NCBI RefSeq assembly: GCF_946886895.1
Contig: NZ_CAMPJO010000002.1
Location: 186,001 to 250,000, forward strand
DNA length: 64,000 nucleotides
Direction: 5' to 3'
Source of the DNA: an uncultured Marinobacter sp.
GTDB lineage: Bacteria; Pseudomonadota; Gammaproteobacteria; Pseudomonadales; Oleiphilaceae
Position 1 is the stretch's first letter. Every line of letters begins with the position of its first letter. Positions 47,471-56,775 of this stretch are shown in pieces. The position numbers and the translations under genes are program-made. The notes beneath the pieces were generated by a model that searched no databases, was not told where the DNA came from, and worked only from the letters and a program-made list of their open reading frames with translations.

Positions 47471-48307
47471 GTGTCCCGGCCTGCCGACTCCCGCCGTCCC
47501 AACGCCTCAAGCGACCAGGCATCCCTGGCCATTGCCCGCAGTCCGTTGGGCGATGAACACCAGGCCCTGGCGTTGTCTGAATCCCTTGCCTTGCCCTATC
47601 TTGGCACCGTGCGCCCGAAGGATGTCCGGGCGGTCTCGGCGTTGCTGTTCCTGGACGAATCCGGGCTGGGTTTGCAACTGACCGGAAAGGCGGCGCCGGG
47701 CCCGGTGCGGGCGGAATTCGTGACGGGTAAAATGGGCTACCGCAGGGAGCATGGCGGCGGCTCCGGCCAGTTGGTTGCCCGGGCGGTCGGCCTGCACAAG
47801 ACCCGGGCCAGCCTCCATGTGCTGGACGCCACGGCCGGCCTTGGTCAGGATGCCTTTGTGCTGGCCAGTCTGGGGTGTCGGCTAACGCTGTTTGAGCGCA
47901 ACCCCGTGGTTCATGCCCTGCTTGCCGATGGTCTTGCCAGGGCGGCGCTCAATGTGGATTGCGCCCCGGTGATTGAGCGCATGAGCCTGGAGGCCGGCAG
48001 CAGCCTTGAATGGCTGAAGGCGGCCGGGGACAGCGTCGCGGATGTGATCTATCTGGACCCGATGTTCCCGCACCGGGACAAGTCCGCCCAGGTAAAAAAG
48101 GAAATGCAGGTATTTCGCACGGTGGTGGGAGACGACGCTGACGCCGGTGAATTGCTCGAAGCAGCGCTCAGGGTCGCCCGCTATCGGGTCGTCGTTAAAC
48201 GCCCCCGTAAAGCAGCCACACTGGCCGGGCCGGACCCCGGCACCCGGGTTGAGGGCAAGAGTAGCCGTTACGATATCTACCCGATCAAAGCCCTTCCCAA
48301 CCCGTAG
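47471..48307 (+). CDS. rsmJ: 16S rRNA (guanine-1516-N2)-methyltransferase RsmJ
   Basis: RsmJ (YhiQ) methylates G1516 of 16S rRNA. The 278-residue product starts at GTG 47471, eight bases after tsaB. The SAM-binding motif is LHVLDATAGLGQDAFVLASLGCRLTLFERNPVVHALL and the catalytic segment is VIYLDPMFPHRDKSAQVKKEMQ, both diagnostic. The end KSSRYDIYPIKAL is also typical. The first 25 residues are Ser/Arg-rich and may overextend the true start. It converges on plsB with a 21-base gap. Confidence 0.94.
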   Translation: MSRPADSRRPNASSDQASLAIARSPLGDEHQALALSESLALPYLGTVRPKDVRAVSALLFLDESGLGLQLTGKAAPGPVRAEFVTGKMGYRREHGGGSGQLVARAVGLHKTRASLHVLDATAGLGQDAFVLASLGCRLTLFERNPVVHALLADGLARAALNVDCAPVIERMSLEAGSSLEWLKAAGDSVADVIYLDPMFPHRDKSAQVKKEMQVFRTVVGDDADAGELLEAALRVARYRVVVKRPRKAATLAGPDPGTRVEGKSSRYDIYPIKALPNP

Positions 48308-48328
48308 CCGGCTGCCTGCTCCCCGGTG

Positions 48329-50797
48329 TCAGGCTCCCATCATGGTGACTTGCTGAATGGCCTGGCGCTTTTCCACGCTCAACACCAGGCGGGCGTCGTC
48401 GGCCACCTCATCCAGCCCCTCTCCGTAACACAGCAGGCCATTGTCGTCGGTGGTGATGACGCCGTTCTTCTGCATGTTGGCGATGAAGTTCCGGAACAGG
48501 CTTTTGTCGAAGAACTCCGGCGCATTCAGCCCGAACAGGATGGACATCCGTTCGGCCAGCAGTGTGCTCTGCTCCTCCAGTTCGGCAGCACTGATCTTGC
48601 CCGACCCATATTTGCGCAGGATCCCCAGGGCAATGTGATAACGCTCGACGGTCTGGATAATGAAGTGTGACAGGACCCGAAGGCGAAGCATGGCTTCGGT
48701 GCCTTCGTCCGGGCGCCCGATGCGGTCGCCGTCCATGGTCTTGAGCAGGCCTTGTCCGATCAGCACGTCAATCCAATGGTTGATAACGGCTTCCGCCTCA
48801 TCGGGCTGGTATTTCAGGAACAGCTCCGACTGCAGGTACGGATACGCGACACTGGCCAGGAACACAATTTTGTCCCGCTGCAGCGAGTCCTTGTTTTCGA
48901 ACAGGCTGGCGACCAGGGAAGGCAGGGCGAACAGGTGTTGAATGTTATTGCGGTAATAGGTCATCAGGATGGCGTTGCTGCCCTCCAGGGCAATAATGTC
49001 ACCCAGTTTCTGGGGTTGCCGGGTAATCAGCCCCATGCCCTCGCAGTAGGCGACCCAGTCCTTGCCGCTCCCCTCTGGCAGGGTGACCGTGTCGGCGTAT
49101 GGGTAGGTTTTCAGCAGGGTGGCGTACTGGTCCATCAGGCGGATCAGCTGGCTTTCGTCCATGGCCAGCCGCTCGGTTCCCAGCAGGACCGTCGCGGTTA
49201 TGCCAATGGGATTGACCGCGACTGACGCATTAATATTGGCGGCGACCTTCAGTGACAGTTCGGACACGGCGTTATTGAGCCAGTCAGGCCGGTATTCGGA
49301 ATCGTAGGCCTCACTGCGCCAGCTGTCGTGGACATTGTCCAGGACGTCGGACAGATGAATGGCCTCGCCAAAATTCACGGCGACCCGGCCAAAGGAATTG
49401 CTGAGTTTACGGACCGTTTTGGCAAGGCCGAACACGCTTTCCTTTTCCTTCTTCTTGCCGCGCAGTTCTCCCAGGTACGACCGTCCCTCCATGACCTTTT
49501 CATAGCCGATGTAAACCGGCACGAACACGATGGGTTTGCGGTGGTCCCGCAGAAAGCTGCGCACAGTCATCGCCAGCATACCCGGGCGGGGTTGGAGCAT
49601 GCGCCCGGTGCGACTGCGGCCTCCCTCCACGAAATACTCAACGGAATAGCCCCGGGAGAACATCACATGCATGTACTCATTGAATACCGTGGCGTACAGC
49701 GGGTTGTCCTTGAAGCTGCGGCGCATGAAAAAGGCACCACCCCGGCGCAGGATCGGGCCGACAATGGGCATGTTCAGGTTGATTCCGGCGGCAATGTGCG
49801 GAGGCATCAGGCCGTTCCTGTACAGCACATAGGACAACAGCAGGTAATCGATGTGGGACCGATGGCAGGGCACATACACCACGGCATTGTTCTGGGCGAC
49901 TTCTTTCACCACCTCGATGTTATTGATGGCAATGCCGTTATAAATACGGTTCCATAACCAGGACAACACCACCTCCAGAAACCGGATGGTGACAATGGAC
50001 ATGCTGGCGGCGATTTCATCGGCGTATTTATAGGCTTTGGCCCGCACCTTGTGGGGCGGGATGTCGTCCCTGGCGGCGGTCTCGCGGATGGCCTCCTTGA
50101 CGGCCTGGGTGCGGACCAGGCCTTCGACCAGGGTACGGCGGTGGGACAGGTCCGGCCCCAGCACCGCCTGGCGAACCCGACGGAAGTGGGTTCTCAGAAT
50201 GCGGGCCAGCTTGCGGTTGGCGCGCTCCTCACTGTGCCGGTATTCATCAACCACCTGTTTCAGGGACAGGGGCGGGTTGAACTGCACATAGGTATTACGG
50301 CCGTGCACCAGGATGATCAGGAATTTCTGCAGGCGGCCCGCCACCGACCAGGTATCCGAAAGCAGCAATTTGACCAGGGATTTTTCCTTGTCTGGCGAAC
50401 GGCCCCAGAACAGCGATACCGGAACAATCTGCACGTCCTGGTCGGGATGTTCGAGGCCATAGCGCACCAGGGCCTTGAATTCGGTGGTGGGAATCGGGGT
50501 TTGGCGGTTCCGGAACAGGCCACCGATACGCCGGTACAGGAAAAAGAACGAGTGTGCCGGCCCGTTTTTGACCGGAAGTGATTCCGTGGCGCCGGGAAGC
50601 CCGGCCCGAATGACTTCCTGCTCCAGCACCAGGCGGCTGGACAGAGAACTGTATTGCAACACGTAGCAAACCGGCTGGTCAGGGTTCAGTTCCAGGGTAT
50701 CGCGGCTGTTGCCACTGACATCCGTCCGGACCCAAAGGAACAGTATCTTTCGGAAAAGGGCCAGGATCAGGCTGCGAATGCCCTGGTATAGACGCAT
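48329..50797 (-). CDS. plsB: Glycerol-3-phosphate acyltransferase PlsB
   Basis: PlsB acylates glycerol 3-phosphate at the inner membrane, the first step of phospholipid (and triacylglycerol) synthesis. From Met 50797 (MRLYQGIRSLILALFRKILFLWVRTDV) the protein is 822 residues, close to Escherichia coli PlsB. The acyltransferase blocks are VYVPCHRSHIDYLLLSYVLY (HxxxxD), GAFFMRRSFKDNPLYATVF, YFVEGGRSRTGRMLQPRPGML and FVPVYIGYEK. The 117 bases upstream are open in frame but not conserved. Its stop lies inside a GTCAGGCTCCCA sequence shared with the repeat near ung. Confidence 0.96.
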   Translation of the reverse strand: MRLYQGIRSLILALFRKILFLWVRTDVSGNSRDTLELNPDQPVCYVLQYSSLSSRLVLEQEVIRAGLPGATESLPVKNGPAHSFFFLYRRIGGLFRNRQTPIPTTEFKALVRYGLEHPDQDVQIVPVSLFWGRSPDKEKSLVKLLLSDTWSVAGRLQKFLIILVHGRNTYVQFNPPLSLKQVVDEYRHSEERANRKLARILRTHFRRVRQAVLGPDLSHRRTLVEGLVRTQAVKEAIRETAARDDIPPHKVRAKAYKYADEIAASMSIVTIRFLEVVLSWLWNRIYNGIAINNIEVVKEVAQNNAVVYVPCHRSHIDYLLLSYVLYRNGLMPPHIAAGINLNMPIVGPILRRGGAFFMRRSFKDNPLYATVFNEYMHVMFSRGYSVEYFVEGGRSRTGRMLQPRPGMLAMTVRSFLRDHRKPIVFVPVYIGYEKVMEGRSYLGELRGKKKEKESVFGLAKTVRKLSNSFGRVAVNFGEAIHLSDVLDNVHDSWRSEAYDSEYRPDWLNNAVSELSLKVAANINASVAVNPIGITATVLLGTERLAMDESQLIRLMDQYATLLKTYPYADTVTLPEGSGKDWVAYCEGMGLITRQPQKLGDIIALEGSNAILMTYYRNNIQHLFALPSLVASLFENKDSLQRDKIVFLASVAYPYLQSELFLKYQPDEAEAVINHWIDVLIGQGLLKTMDGDRIGRPDEGTEAMLRLRVLSHFIIQTVERYHIALGILRKYGSGKISAAELEEQSTLLAERMSILFGLNAPEFFDKSLFRNFIANMQKNGVITTDDNGLLCYGEGLDEVADDARLVLSVEKRQAIQQVTMMGA

Positions 50798-50937
50798 ACA
50801 GTATTGCTCCGGTAATAAAACAGGTGCCAAGTTTACTTGGTTGCGTACGGGCCGGAAAGCCGCAACGGCGTTCTGCGGTGTCACCGGGTTGTGGTACATT
50901 CCAGCTTGGCCCATTTAACATTCAGGCGCGAATTCCA

Positions 50938-51765
50938 ATGGCGATATCCGCAACCCAATGGCTCCCCGGCTGGACCCCGGAACCACCGACTCCGGGCGAC
51001 CTGGTTCTGGCGCTCTCCGGCGCCCATGTGCTCAAGCCTGTCGATGGCTGGCTGTTACCCTGGGGCCGTGAGGGCAAGGTAGCCACTCTGGGTGATCCGG
51101 TGTCTCTGGGAACAGTCGACGGGCGTACGGTCTATGTCACCGAGCTGGACGACGTGGGCAGGGATGAACTGACGAAGGTGCCGTTGCGGGAGGCGTTGCT
51201 GATGATGAGCGATGCCCCGGCGGACATGCTGAGTACCGGCTTCCAGGTATGGCAATGGTGGCGTGACCACCGGTTTTGCGGCCGGTGCGGCGCTGAAACC
51301 GGTGTCCATCCCCGGGAGCGGGCCAAGTGGTGCGAACCCTGCGGCATTCCCTGGTATCCGCGCCTGGCGCCCTGCGTGATCGTTGTCATTCGCCGTAACG
51401 AGCACTTTTTGCTGGCGAAGTCGTCCCGGAATACGCGACATTTTTACAGCCTGATTGCGGGTTTCGTAGAGCCCGGTGAAAGTCTGGAGGCCGCAGTGCG
51501 GCGGGAGGTCAAAGAGGAAACCGGCCTTGAGGTCGATAACGTGCGTTATCAGGCCTCTCAACCCTGGCCGTTTCCACACCAGTTGATGGTCGGTTTTTTC
51601 GCGGATTATGTGGCGGGTGATCTGGTGTTACAGGAAGACGAACTGGCCGATGCTGGCTGGTATTTACCGGGCGACACGCCACCGGTACCCCCGGATACCA
51701 CCATCGCCGGTCGGTTGATTCGGGCCATGGAGCGGGAGATTTCCCGGGGGAGTGGTCAGGATTGA
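50938..51765 (+). CDS. nudC: NAD+ diphosphatase / RNA deNADding enzyme NudC
   Basis: NudC splits NAD(H) and removes NAD caps from RNA. From ATG 50938 the protein is 275 residues. It has the four-cysteine zinc ribbon (FCGRCGAETGVHPRERAKWCEPCG), PRLAPCVIVVIRR, the Nudix box GFVEPGESLEAAVRREVKEETGLEV and the NudC-specific SQPWPFPHQLMVGF. An open frame to 50824 exists but the family begins near this ATG. The promoter lies in the 140-base divergent gap with plsB. It ends inside the murI start region. Confidence 0.96.
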   Translation: MAISATQWLPGWTPEPPTPGDLVLALSGAHVLKPVDGWLLPWGREGKVATLGDPVSLGTVDGRTVYVTELDDVGRDELTKVPLREALLMMSDAPADMLSTGFQVWQWWRDHRFCGRCGAETGVHPRERAKWCEPCGIPWYPRLAPCVIVVIRRNEHFLLAKSSRNTRHFYSLIAGFVEPGESLEAAVRREVKEETGLEVDNVRYQASQPWPFPHQLMVGFFADYVAGDLVLQEDELADAGWYLPGDTPPVPPDTTIAGRLIRAMEREISRGSGQD

Positions 51766-51776
51766 GTGGCCCGTTG

Positions 51777-52655
51777 ATGGACAGAATGCCCCGGGTTTTG
51801 ATCTTCGATTCCGGCGTTGGTGGCCTGAGCGTCGCCCAGTGTGTGCACCAGGCGTTGCCTGGCGTGGACTTGGTCTACCTGGCCGACAATGCCGCGTTTC
51901 CCTACGGTGACCAGCCTGAAGCGGTGGTGGTGGAGCGGTGTTGCGGGCTGATCGGACGGGCGCTGGCGGACGGTGACTTTGATGTGGTGGTGGTGGCCTG
52001 CAATACCGCCAGCACCGTGGTGTTGCCGCCTTTGCGTGCGATGACCCGCGTTCCCGTGGTGGGCGTCGTGCCGGCCGTGAAGCCGGCCGTTGGCAAAACC
52101 CGCAATCGCCGGATTGGCCTGCTGGCAACGCCAGCCACGGTTCAGCGACCGTATCTTGATGATCTGGTGCGGACGTTTGCTGCTGATTGTCAGGTTGAGC
52201 GTATTGGCCATCCCGGGCTGGTGCGGTGGGCAGAAGCGTTCGTGCGCGGAGTGCCGGTGCCCCGGGACGAACTGGCGATCGCCCTGGCGGCGTTTCGCCA
52301 AGCCGACGTGGACACTGTGGTGTTGGGGTGCACCCATTACCCCCTGTTGCTGGCGGCGCTGAAGGACACTCTGCCCGATGTGCTGTTCTGGGTGGATTCC
52401 GGCGAGGCCATTGCCCGCCGGGTTGCCTGGTTACTGGAACAATCAGGCCGGTTGGCGGATGCCCGTGAGCCGGTTTCGAACGGCGCCTCGCCGGTCAGCG
52501 CCGCGCTGTTTTCCGGCACGGCCCCGGAGGGTGTGGCGGACTTCATGGCAGCACTGGGGTTGGCTGCGGCCCGTGTGGCCAGTGACTGGCCGAATTCTGA
52601 ATCCGGCACTTTCGAACCTGGTACTTACGAATCTGGTCCTACAGCAGGCGGGTGA
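51777..52655 (+). CDS. murI: Glutamate racemase
   Basis: MurI makes D-glutamate for peptidoglycan. The protein MDRMPRVLIFDSGVGGLSVAQ has the two catalytic cysteines in VVACNTASTVVLPPL and VVLGCTHYPLLLAAL, and AFPYGDQP. ATG 51777 is chosen; a TTG at 51762 overlaps the nudC stop, has GGGGGAG upstream and would couple translation, so it remains possible. The last 18 residues (ESGTF-EPGTY-ESGPT) come from a 15-base tandem repeat and lie past the normal fold. The 3' end overlaps the convergent DUF2156 gene by 17 bases. Confidence 0.94.
   Translation: MDRMPRVLIFDSGVGGLSVAQCVHQALPGVDLVYLADNAAFPYGDQPEAVVVERCCGLIGRALADGDFDVVVVACNTASTVVLPPLRAMTRVPVVGVVPAVKPAVGKTRNRRIGLLATPATVQRPYLDDLVRTFAADCQVERIGHPGLVRWAEAFVRGVPVPRDELAIALAAFRQADVDTVVLGCTHYPLLLAALKDTLPDVLFWVDSGEAIARRVAWLLEQSGRLADAREPVSNGASPVSAALFSGTAPEGVADFMAALGLAAARVASDWPNSESGTFEPGTYESGPTAGG
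52599..52643 (+). repeat. 15-base tandem repeat at the 3' end of murI
   Basis: Three in-frame diverged copies, GAATCCGGCACTTTC, GAACCTGGTACTTAC and GAATCTGGTCCTACA, encode the tail of MurI and run over the stop codon of the convergent DUF2156 gene. Confidence 0.7.
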
Positions 52656-53646
52656 GCTTGAACATGGCCAGAAACTCCAGCGCCGGAATCGCCCGGCGGT
52701 GGCAGCAGTAGGTTTTGAGCATGGCGCCCCGGAACCGCGATTTTGTGAATTCCAGCCCCTTGAAGTTATATAGAAAATTGCCGCGCTCATAGAGCCCGTG
52801 CAGCAAGCGCTTGAGCAGTCGGCTTTCCTGGTGCTCGGTGGCGGGGTCAAGCGACAGGGGAATAAGCCCCAGGTCCAGCCAGGGCACGCCCTCGGCCTTG
52901 AACACGTCCATGGCGTGAGCCATCAGGGTGTAGAAAATACCCTGGCGGAAGTTGGCGTTGGCCCGGGAGATGTTCGGTACGTAACTGATGATTTCATTGT
53001 TGCGGTAGATCGGGTCAAAATAGATAAACCCGACGGCTTTCCCGTCCTGATAGGCGTAGAAGTGACGCTCGTTTTCCCGGTAATCCATTGCCATCGGGCG
53101 GATCAGGAAGCGGATTTCATTGCTTTTGCATTTCCGGGTCCGGATCCAGGCTTCGGAAATCTCCCGGGTGTGGTCATCACTGAACCGCTCCATGACCGTG
53201 ATGCCATTCTTCTCCGCCTGGTTCAGGGCTGTGCGCAATATCTGTTTCTTCTTGCCGGTCAGGGTCCACTTCCGCAGATCAATCCGGGACTCGCTGCCGA
53301 ACTGGGTACCGTAAAGACCAAAACGCAGGTGCAGGAAATCGACTACCGGTTTGGACACCTGGATGTAACTGGCATTGGGGAAACGTTGGTGAAAATGTTC
53401 GAGCACCGTCGGAAAATTCTCCGGCGCGCAGACCGGATCCGCCAGCACGAAGGTGCCGCCCCATTTACGCATATAGGCGATGTAGCCCATGCCCGGCACA
53501 TCAAAGTACTGCATGCCCGGTTGCAGTGTCGAAAACGACTGGGAGTGAACGCCATACTGTTTCAGGTAGTTCACGCGTTCGGTAAAACTGAACGAACCGT
53601 TTTCGGCAGTGTCCAGGTTGTCCAGTGCAAGTATCTGATCCGTCAT
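52639..53646 (-). CDS. DUF2156 (GNAT-like, LPG lysyltransferase C-domain family) protein
   Basis: The 335-residue protein is soluble and matches the DUF2156 plan found in the C-terminal domain of phosphatidylglycerol lysyltransferases and some stand-alone proteins. It has an N-terminal GNAT-like half (YFDVPGMGYIAYMRKWGGTFVLADPVCAPENFPTVLEHF) and a C-terminal half (GKAVGFIYFDPIYRNNEIISYVPNISRANANFRQGIFYTLMAHAMDVFKAEGVPWLDLGLIPLSL). It ends with a basic tail containing FKGLEFTKSRFRGAMLKTYCCHR. No membrane segments are present, so a flippase part is missing. It lies 41 bases after the methyltransferase gene and probably shares its transcript. Its substrate is unknown. Confidence 0.8.
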   Translation of the reverse strand: MTDQILALDNLDTAENGSFSFTERVNYLKQYGVHSQSFSTLQPGMQYFDVPGMGYIAYMRKWGGTFVLADPVCAPENFPTVLEHFHQRFPNASYIQVSKPVVDFLHLRFGLYGTQFGSESRIDLRKWTLTGKKKQILRTALNQAEKNGITVMERFSDDHTREISEAWIRTRKCKSNEIRFLIRPMAMDYRENERHFYAYQDGKAVGFIYFDPIYRNNEIISYVPNISRANANFRQGIFYTLMAHAMDVFKAEGVPWLDLGLIPLSLDPATEHQESRLLKRLLHGLYERGNFLYNFKGLEFTKSRFRGAMLKTYCCHRRAIPALEFLAMFKLTRLL

Positions 53647-53687
53647 TGGATGGCTCCCCCGATTATGGTTGTTGCGCCGGTGGCTGA

Positions 53688-54341
53688 TTACGCCTGTTTG
53701 CGACCAAGAATGGACCAGTAGCAGTCCATGTTCAGGAGCTTGAAGTGCTTCTTCTCGGTGACTTGCAGGCCCAGGCGCTGCATGTGCTCGGGGTAGTTGT
53801 AGATCTTGTGGAACGCGTTGTTGGCAAACAGCCAGAAGATAAACACGGCCATGTACCAGTAGAGCTTTTTGAACAGGCGGGACAGAACATTGCCGGTGGG
53901 ATAGCAGAAGTCGCCCACCACGATACGGGCGTCGGCCTTGCCCAGTCGGATCAGGTGTTCGAGCACCCGTACCATCATGTCTTCATCAAAGACATTCAGG
54001 AAAAAGTTGGCCACCACCATATCGTACTGGCCAGGATCGTTCACGGCCATGATGTCGCTGTGAATGCGACGTATGGTCAGGTGGGGCGCCTCTTTGCCCT
54101 GGGCCTCGCCGAACTTGCGCAGCATGGTTTCCGACAGGTCCACCACGGTGACATCCGCGCCCAGCTCCGCAGCACGGATGGCGTCACGGCCATGGCCAAC
54201 GCCAGCAAACAGAATGCGGTCTCCGGGTTTCACCGTTTCCACATCCAGCATGGCGGTTTTGCAGCGATGGATATTCTTGCCGCTGTACAGGTTGCTGAGG
54301 AAATCGTAGACGGGGCCGATGTATTTGTATTTGTCGCGCAT
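53688..54341 (-). CDS. Class I SAM-dependent methyltransferase
   Basis: The protein has a clear SAM motif I, GDRILFAGVGHGRDAIRAAELGADVTVVDLSETML, with motif II/III segments DMVVANFFLNVF and ARIVVGDFCYP. A strongly hydrophobic stretch follows (LYWYMAVFIFWLFANNAF), suggesting membrane association, then a conserved-looking YPEHMQRLGLQVTEKKHFKLL. The start MRDKYKYIGPVYDFLSNLYSG at 54341 resembles UbiE/PmtA-type enzymes; in-frame starts at 54380 (GTG) and 54431 (ATG) are possible. The substrate, perhaps a lipid or quinone, is inferred only from the hydrophobic segment and the DUF2156 partner. Confidence 0.8.
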   Translation of the reverse strand: MRDKYKYIGPVYDFLSNLYSGKNIHRCKTAMLDVETVKPGDRILFAGVGHGRDAIRAAELGADVTVVDLSETMLRKFGEAQGKEAPHLTIRRIHSDIMAVNDPGQYDMVVANFFLNVFDEDMMVRVLEHLIRLGKADARIVVGDFCYPTGNVLSRLFKKLYWYMAVFIFWLFANNAFHKIYNYPEHMQRLGLQVTEKKHFKLLNMDCYWSILGRKQA

Positions 54342-54577
54342 GAGGACGTCTGCCTGTTCTTGTTCCTGGGGTGTTGTCACCGTTTTTATCGTTATTAGGC
54401 CCGGCGGACGGCCGGAACGTGCGGTGATCAACGCTCTGTGACAGTGAGCTTAGAGAACAGGGTGGGGTAATTATGTGCAGCAATGCGCATTTCCGGATAC
54501 ATAAAGTAACCCGTTGCAACGCTTTGCTAACAGGATCAACCTTTTATATCGGAGTGTCAGACAATCAATAATAAGAG

Positions 54578-56752
54578 TCAGGAAACGGCAGCACGAACAG
54601 CCCGCTGGCTGAGCAATCTGGAAATGTCCACGGCGGGTCGGGCGGGGCCGTAGAAAAAGCCCTGAACCTGATGGCAACCAAGACCGCGCAGGTACTCCAG
54701 CTGTTCGTCGGTTTCCACGCCCTCCGCCACAATTTCCAGTTTCAGGCCGTGGGCCATGGCGACGATGGCATTGACGATGCAGGCGCCGTCTTCGCCACTG
54801 CGAATGGCTTTGACGAAGGATTGGTCAACCTTCAGGGTGTGGATGGGCAGGCGGTGCAGGTAATTGAGGGACGAGTAGCCGGTGCCAAAGTCGTCGATGG
54901 CAATACGCACTCCCAGACAAGCCAGCTCCCTCAGCTTCTGGCTGATCTGCTCGAGATCGTTCATGATCACATTTTCGGTGATTTCAATCTCCAGGTTCCC
55001 GGGCGGGAACCGGTGGGCCTTTACGCGCTGCATCAGGGTTTCCACGAAGCGCGGGTGTTCGACCTGGATCGGCGACAGGTTGACTGCCAGCCGCAGCTCC
55101 GGGTGGCCGCCCCGTATCCAGCGGCCTACATCCTGGCAGGCCTGGTCCAGTACCCGTTCACTGAGCTGGCCGATCAGTTTGGTCTCTTCGGCCAGCGGCA
55201 GGAAATCCCGCGGGTAGAGCAGCCCCCGTTCAGGGTGCTGCCAGCGAACCAGAGCCTCCAGGCCCACCACACGGTTGGTGGTGGAGCATACCTGGGGCTG
55301 ATAGAACACCCGCAATTCATCCCGCTCCATAGCCAGGCGAAGGTCCCGCTCCAGGTTGAGCCGGTTGGCGGTATCAATGCTCATGCTCTCGGAGTAAAAA
55401 CGGTAGCCGTCCTTGCCTTTGGCCTTCACGTGATACATGGCGATGTCGGCATTCTGGATAAGCTGATCCATGCTTTCACCCGCTTCCGGGTGAATGGCGA
55501 TACCGATACTGACGCCCACGAATACTTCATGATCACCCAGCTGAAACGGGGCTCGCAGGGCGTTGATCAGCTTTTTCGCAATCTGCCTGGCGTCTTCATG
55601 GTTATGTATGGAGGGCAGCAGCAGCGTGAATTCATCGCCACCAAATCGGGACAGGGTATCGCCCTTGCGCAGGCACTTTTCCAGACGGTGGGTGACCGCC
55701 TGCAGCAAACGGTCACCCATGGCATGGCCAAGGGTGTCGTTGATGATCTTGAAGCGGTCCAGGTCAAGGAACATGACCGCCAGTTTCTGGCCGCTGCGAC
55801 CAGCCTGGGTTATCGCAAGTTCCAGCCGGTCCTTGAACAGCGCCCGGTTGGGCAATCGTGTCAGCAGGTCGTGGTAGGCCTGGAAGTTGATGAAGGCTTC
55901 CGCTTCTTTACGCTCGGTCACATCCCTTGCGGTGCCGTAATAGCGGGCGCTCTTGCCATTGCCGCCGCCCTGGGTGTTGCCGCTGTGAGGCCAGGTCTGC
56001 TGATCGATGGGGAAGGCTGTAATCTCGAAGTGCCGGGTGGCTCTCCGGCTGCCGCGGGTTTTCAGCCGCACTTCCAGGGTGCGCGGGTTGTCTGCGGTTA
56101 TATTCGGCCCGTTCAGGGCATAGGTGCCGCGAGTGACGTCCCGGTCATCCAGTATGTGGCGGAAATGCCGGCCGCAGAGTTCCGACGGCTGATACCCCAG
56201 TAGCGACTCCACCTTGCTGTTGACGAAGCAGAAGCGGCCGCCTTCGTCGAGCATGAAAACGATATCGGGTGAGCTGTTGACGATGTAGCGATGCAGGGCC
56301 TCGGATTTTTCGAGCCGGAGCTGAATGGACTCATGGGCCCGGAGCAGCGACTGTTTGCCAATCACCGCCTCAACCGTGGCCAGCAGTTCCTCGGGATCGA
56401 ACGGTTTGCGAATGTAGTCCAGCGCGCCCCGACGAAGCGCCCGGCTGACAGCGGTGAAGGAGCTCTCCCCACTGACGACAATGGCGCCGCAATCCGGTTG
56501 CACCTCTGCAAGAAGGGCCATGACGTCGAAACCGTTGATGCCCGGCATTCGCAGGTCCAGCAAGGCAAGATCGAACGGTTGGGCGCTAATCAGCTCGCAG
56601 GCCTGGCCACCCCCCTCGGCGGCAGCGACATCGTAGCCCTGATTGCGCAAGAGCGTGGCCAGTGTGCCGAGCAGGCGGGGTTCGTCATCCACCACCAGAA
56701 TCCGCGCGGTTGTCCCGTGACTGAAAGGCTGATCAGTGTGCTCAAGGGCCAT
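54578..56752 (-). CDS. Response regulator with REC-PAS-GGDEF-EAL domains
   Basis: The 724-residue protein begins with a receiver domain (ILVVDDEPRLLGTL, phospho-acceptor Asp66 in LALLDLRMPG, Lys in YIRKPFDPEEL). A PAS domain follows (RYIVNSSPDIVFMLDEGGRFCFVNSKVESLLGY), then a GGDEF domain with RFGGDEFTLLL and an EAL domain with GLEALVRWQHPERG, EITENVIMNDL, IDDFGTGYSSL and EGVET. Both catalytic domains look intact, so it could make and break c-di-GMP. It is 23 bases downstream of the HDOD-kinase gene, a likely cognate partner. The 3' end shows no clear terminator. Confidence 0.94.
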   Translation of the reverse strand: MALEHTDQPFSHGTTARILVVDDEPRLLGTLATLLRNQGYDVAAAEGGGQACELISAQPFDLALLDLRMPGINGFDVMALLAEVQPDCGAIVVSGESSFTAVSRALRRGALDYIRKPFDPEELLATVEAVIGKQSLLRAHESIQLRLEKSEALHRYIVNSSPDIVFMLDEGGRFCFVNSKVESLLGYQPSELCGRHFRHILDDRDVTRGTYALNGPNITADNPRTLEVRLKTRGSRRATRHFEITAFPIDQQTWPHSGNTQGGGNGKSARYYGTARDVTERKEAEAFINFQAYHDLLTRLPNRALFKDRLELAITQAGRSGQKLAVMFLDLDRFKIINDTLGHAMGDRLLQAVTHRLEKCLRKGDTLSRFGGDEFTLLLPSIHNHEDARQIAKKLINALRAPFQLGDHEVFVGVSIGIAIHPEAGESMDQLIQNADIAMYHVKAKGKDGYRFYSESMSIDTANRLNLERDLRLAMERDELRVFYQPQVCSTTNRVVGLEALVRWQHPERGLLYPRDFLPLAEETKLIGQLSERVLDQACQDVGRWIRGGHPELRLAVNLSPIQVEHPRFVETLMQRVKAHRFPPGNLEIEITENVIMNDLEQISQKLRELACLGVRIAIDDFGTGYSSLNYLHRLPIHTLKVDQSFVKAIRSGEDGACIVNAIVAMAHGLKLEIVAEGVETDEQLEYLRGLGCHQVQGFFYGPARPAVDISRLLSQRAVRAAVS

Positions 56753-56775
56753 CGGTCTGTTTCCGTTATTCTTCG

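Noticed and set aside
54671..56203. Long plus-strand open frame (about 510 codons)
   Set aside because: It is antisense to the REC-PAS-GGDEF-EAL gene; the composition (Gln/Val/Gly/His-rich) is that of a high-GC shadow frame with no recognised domain.
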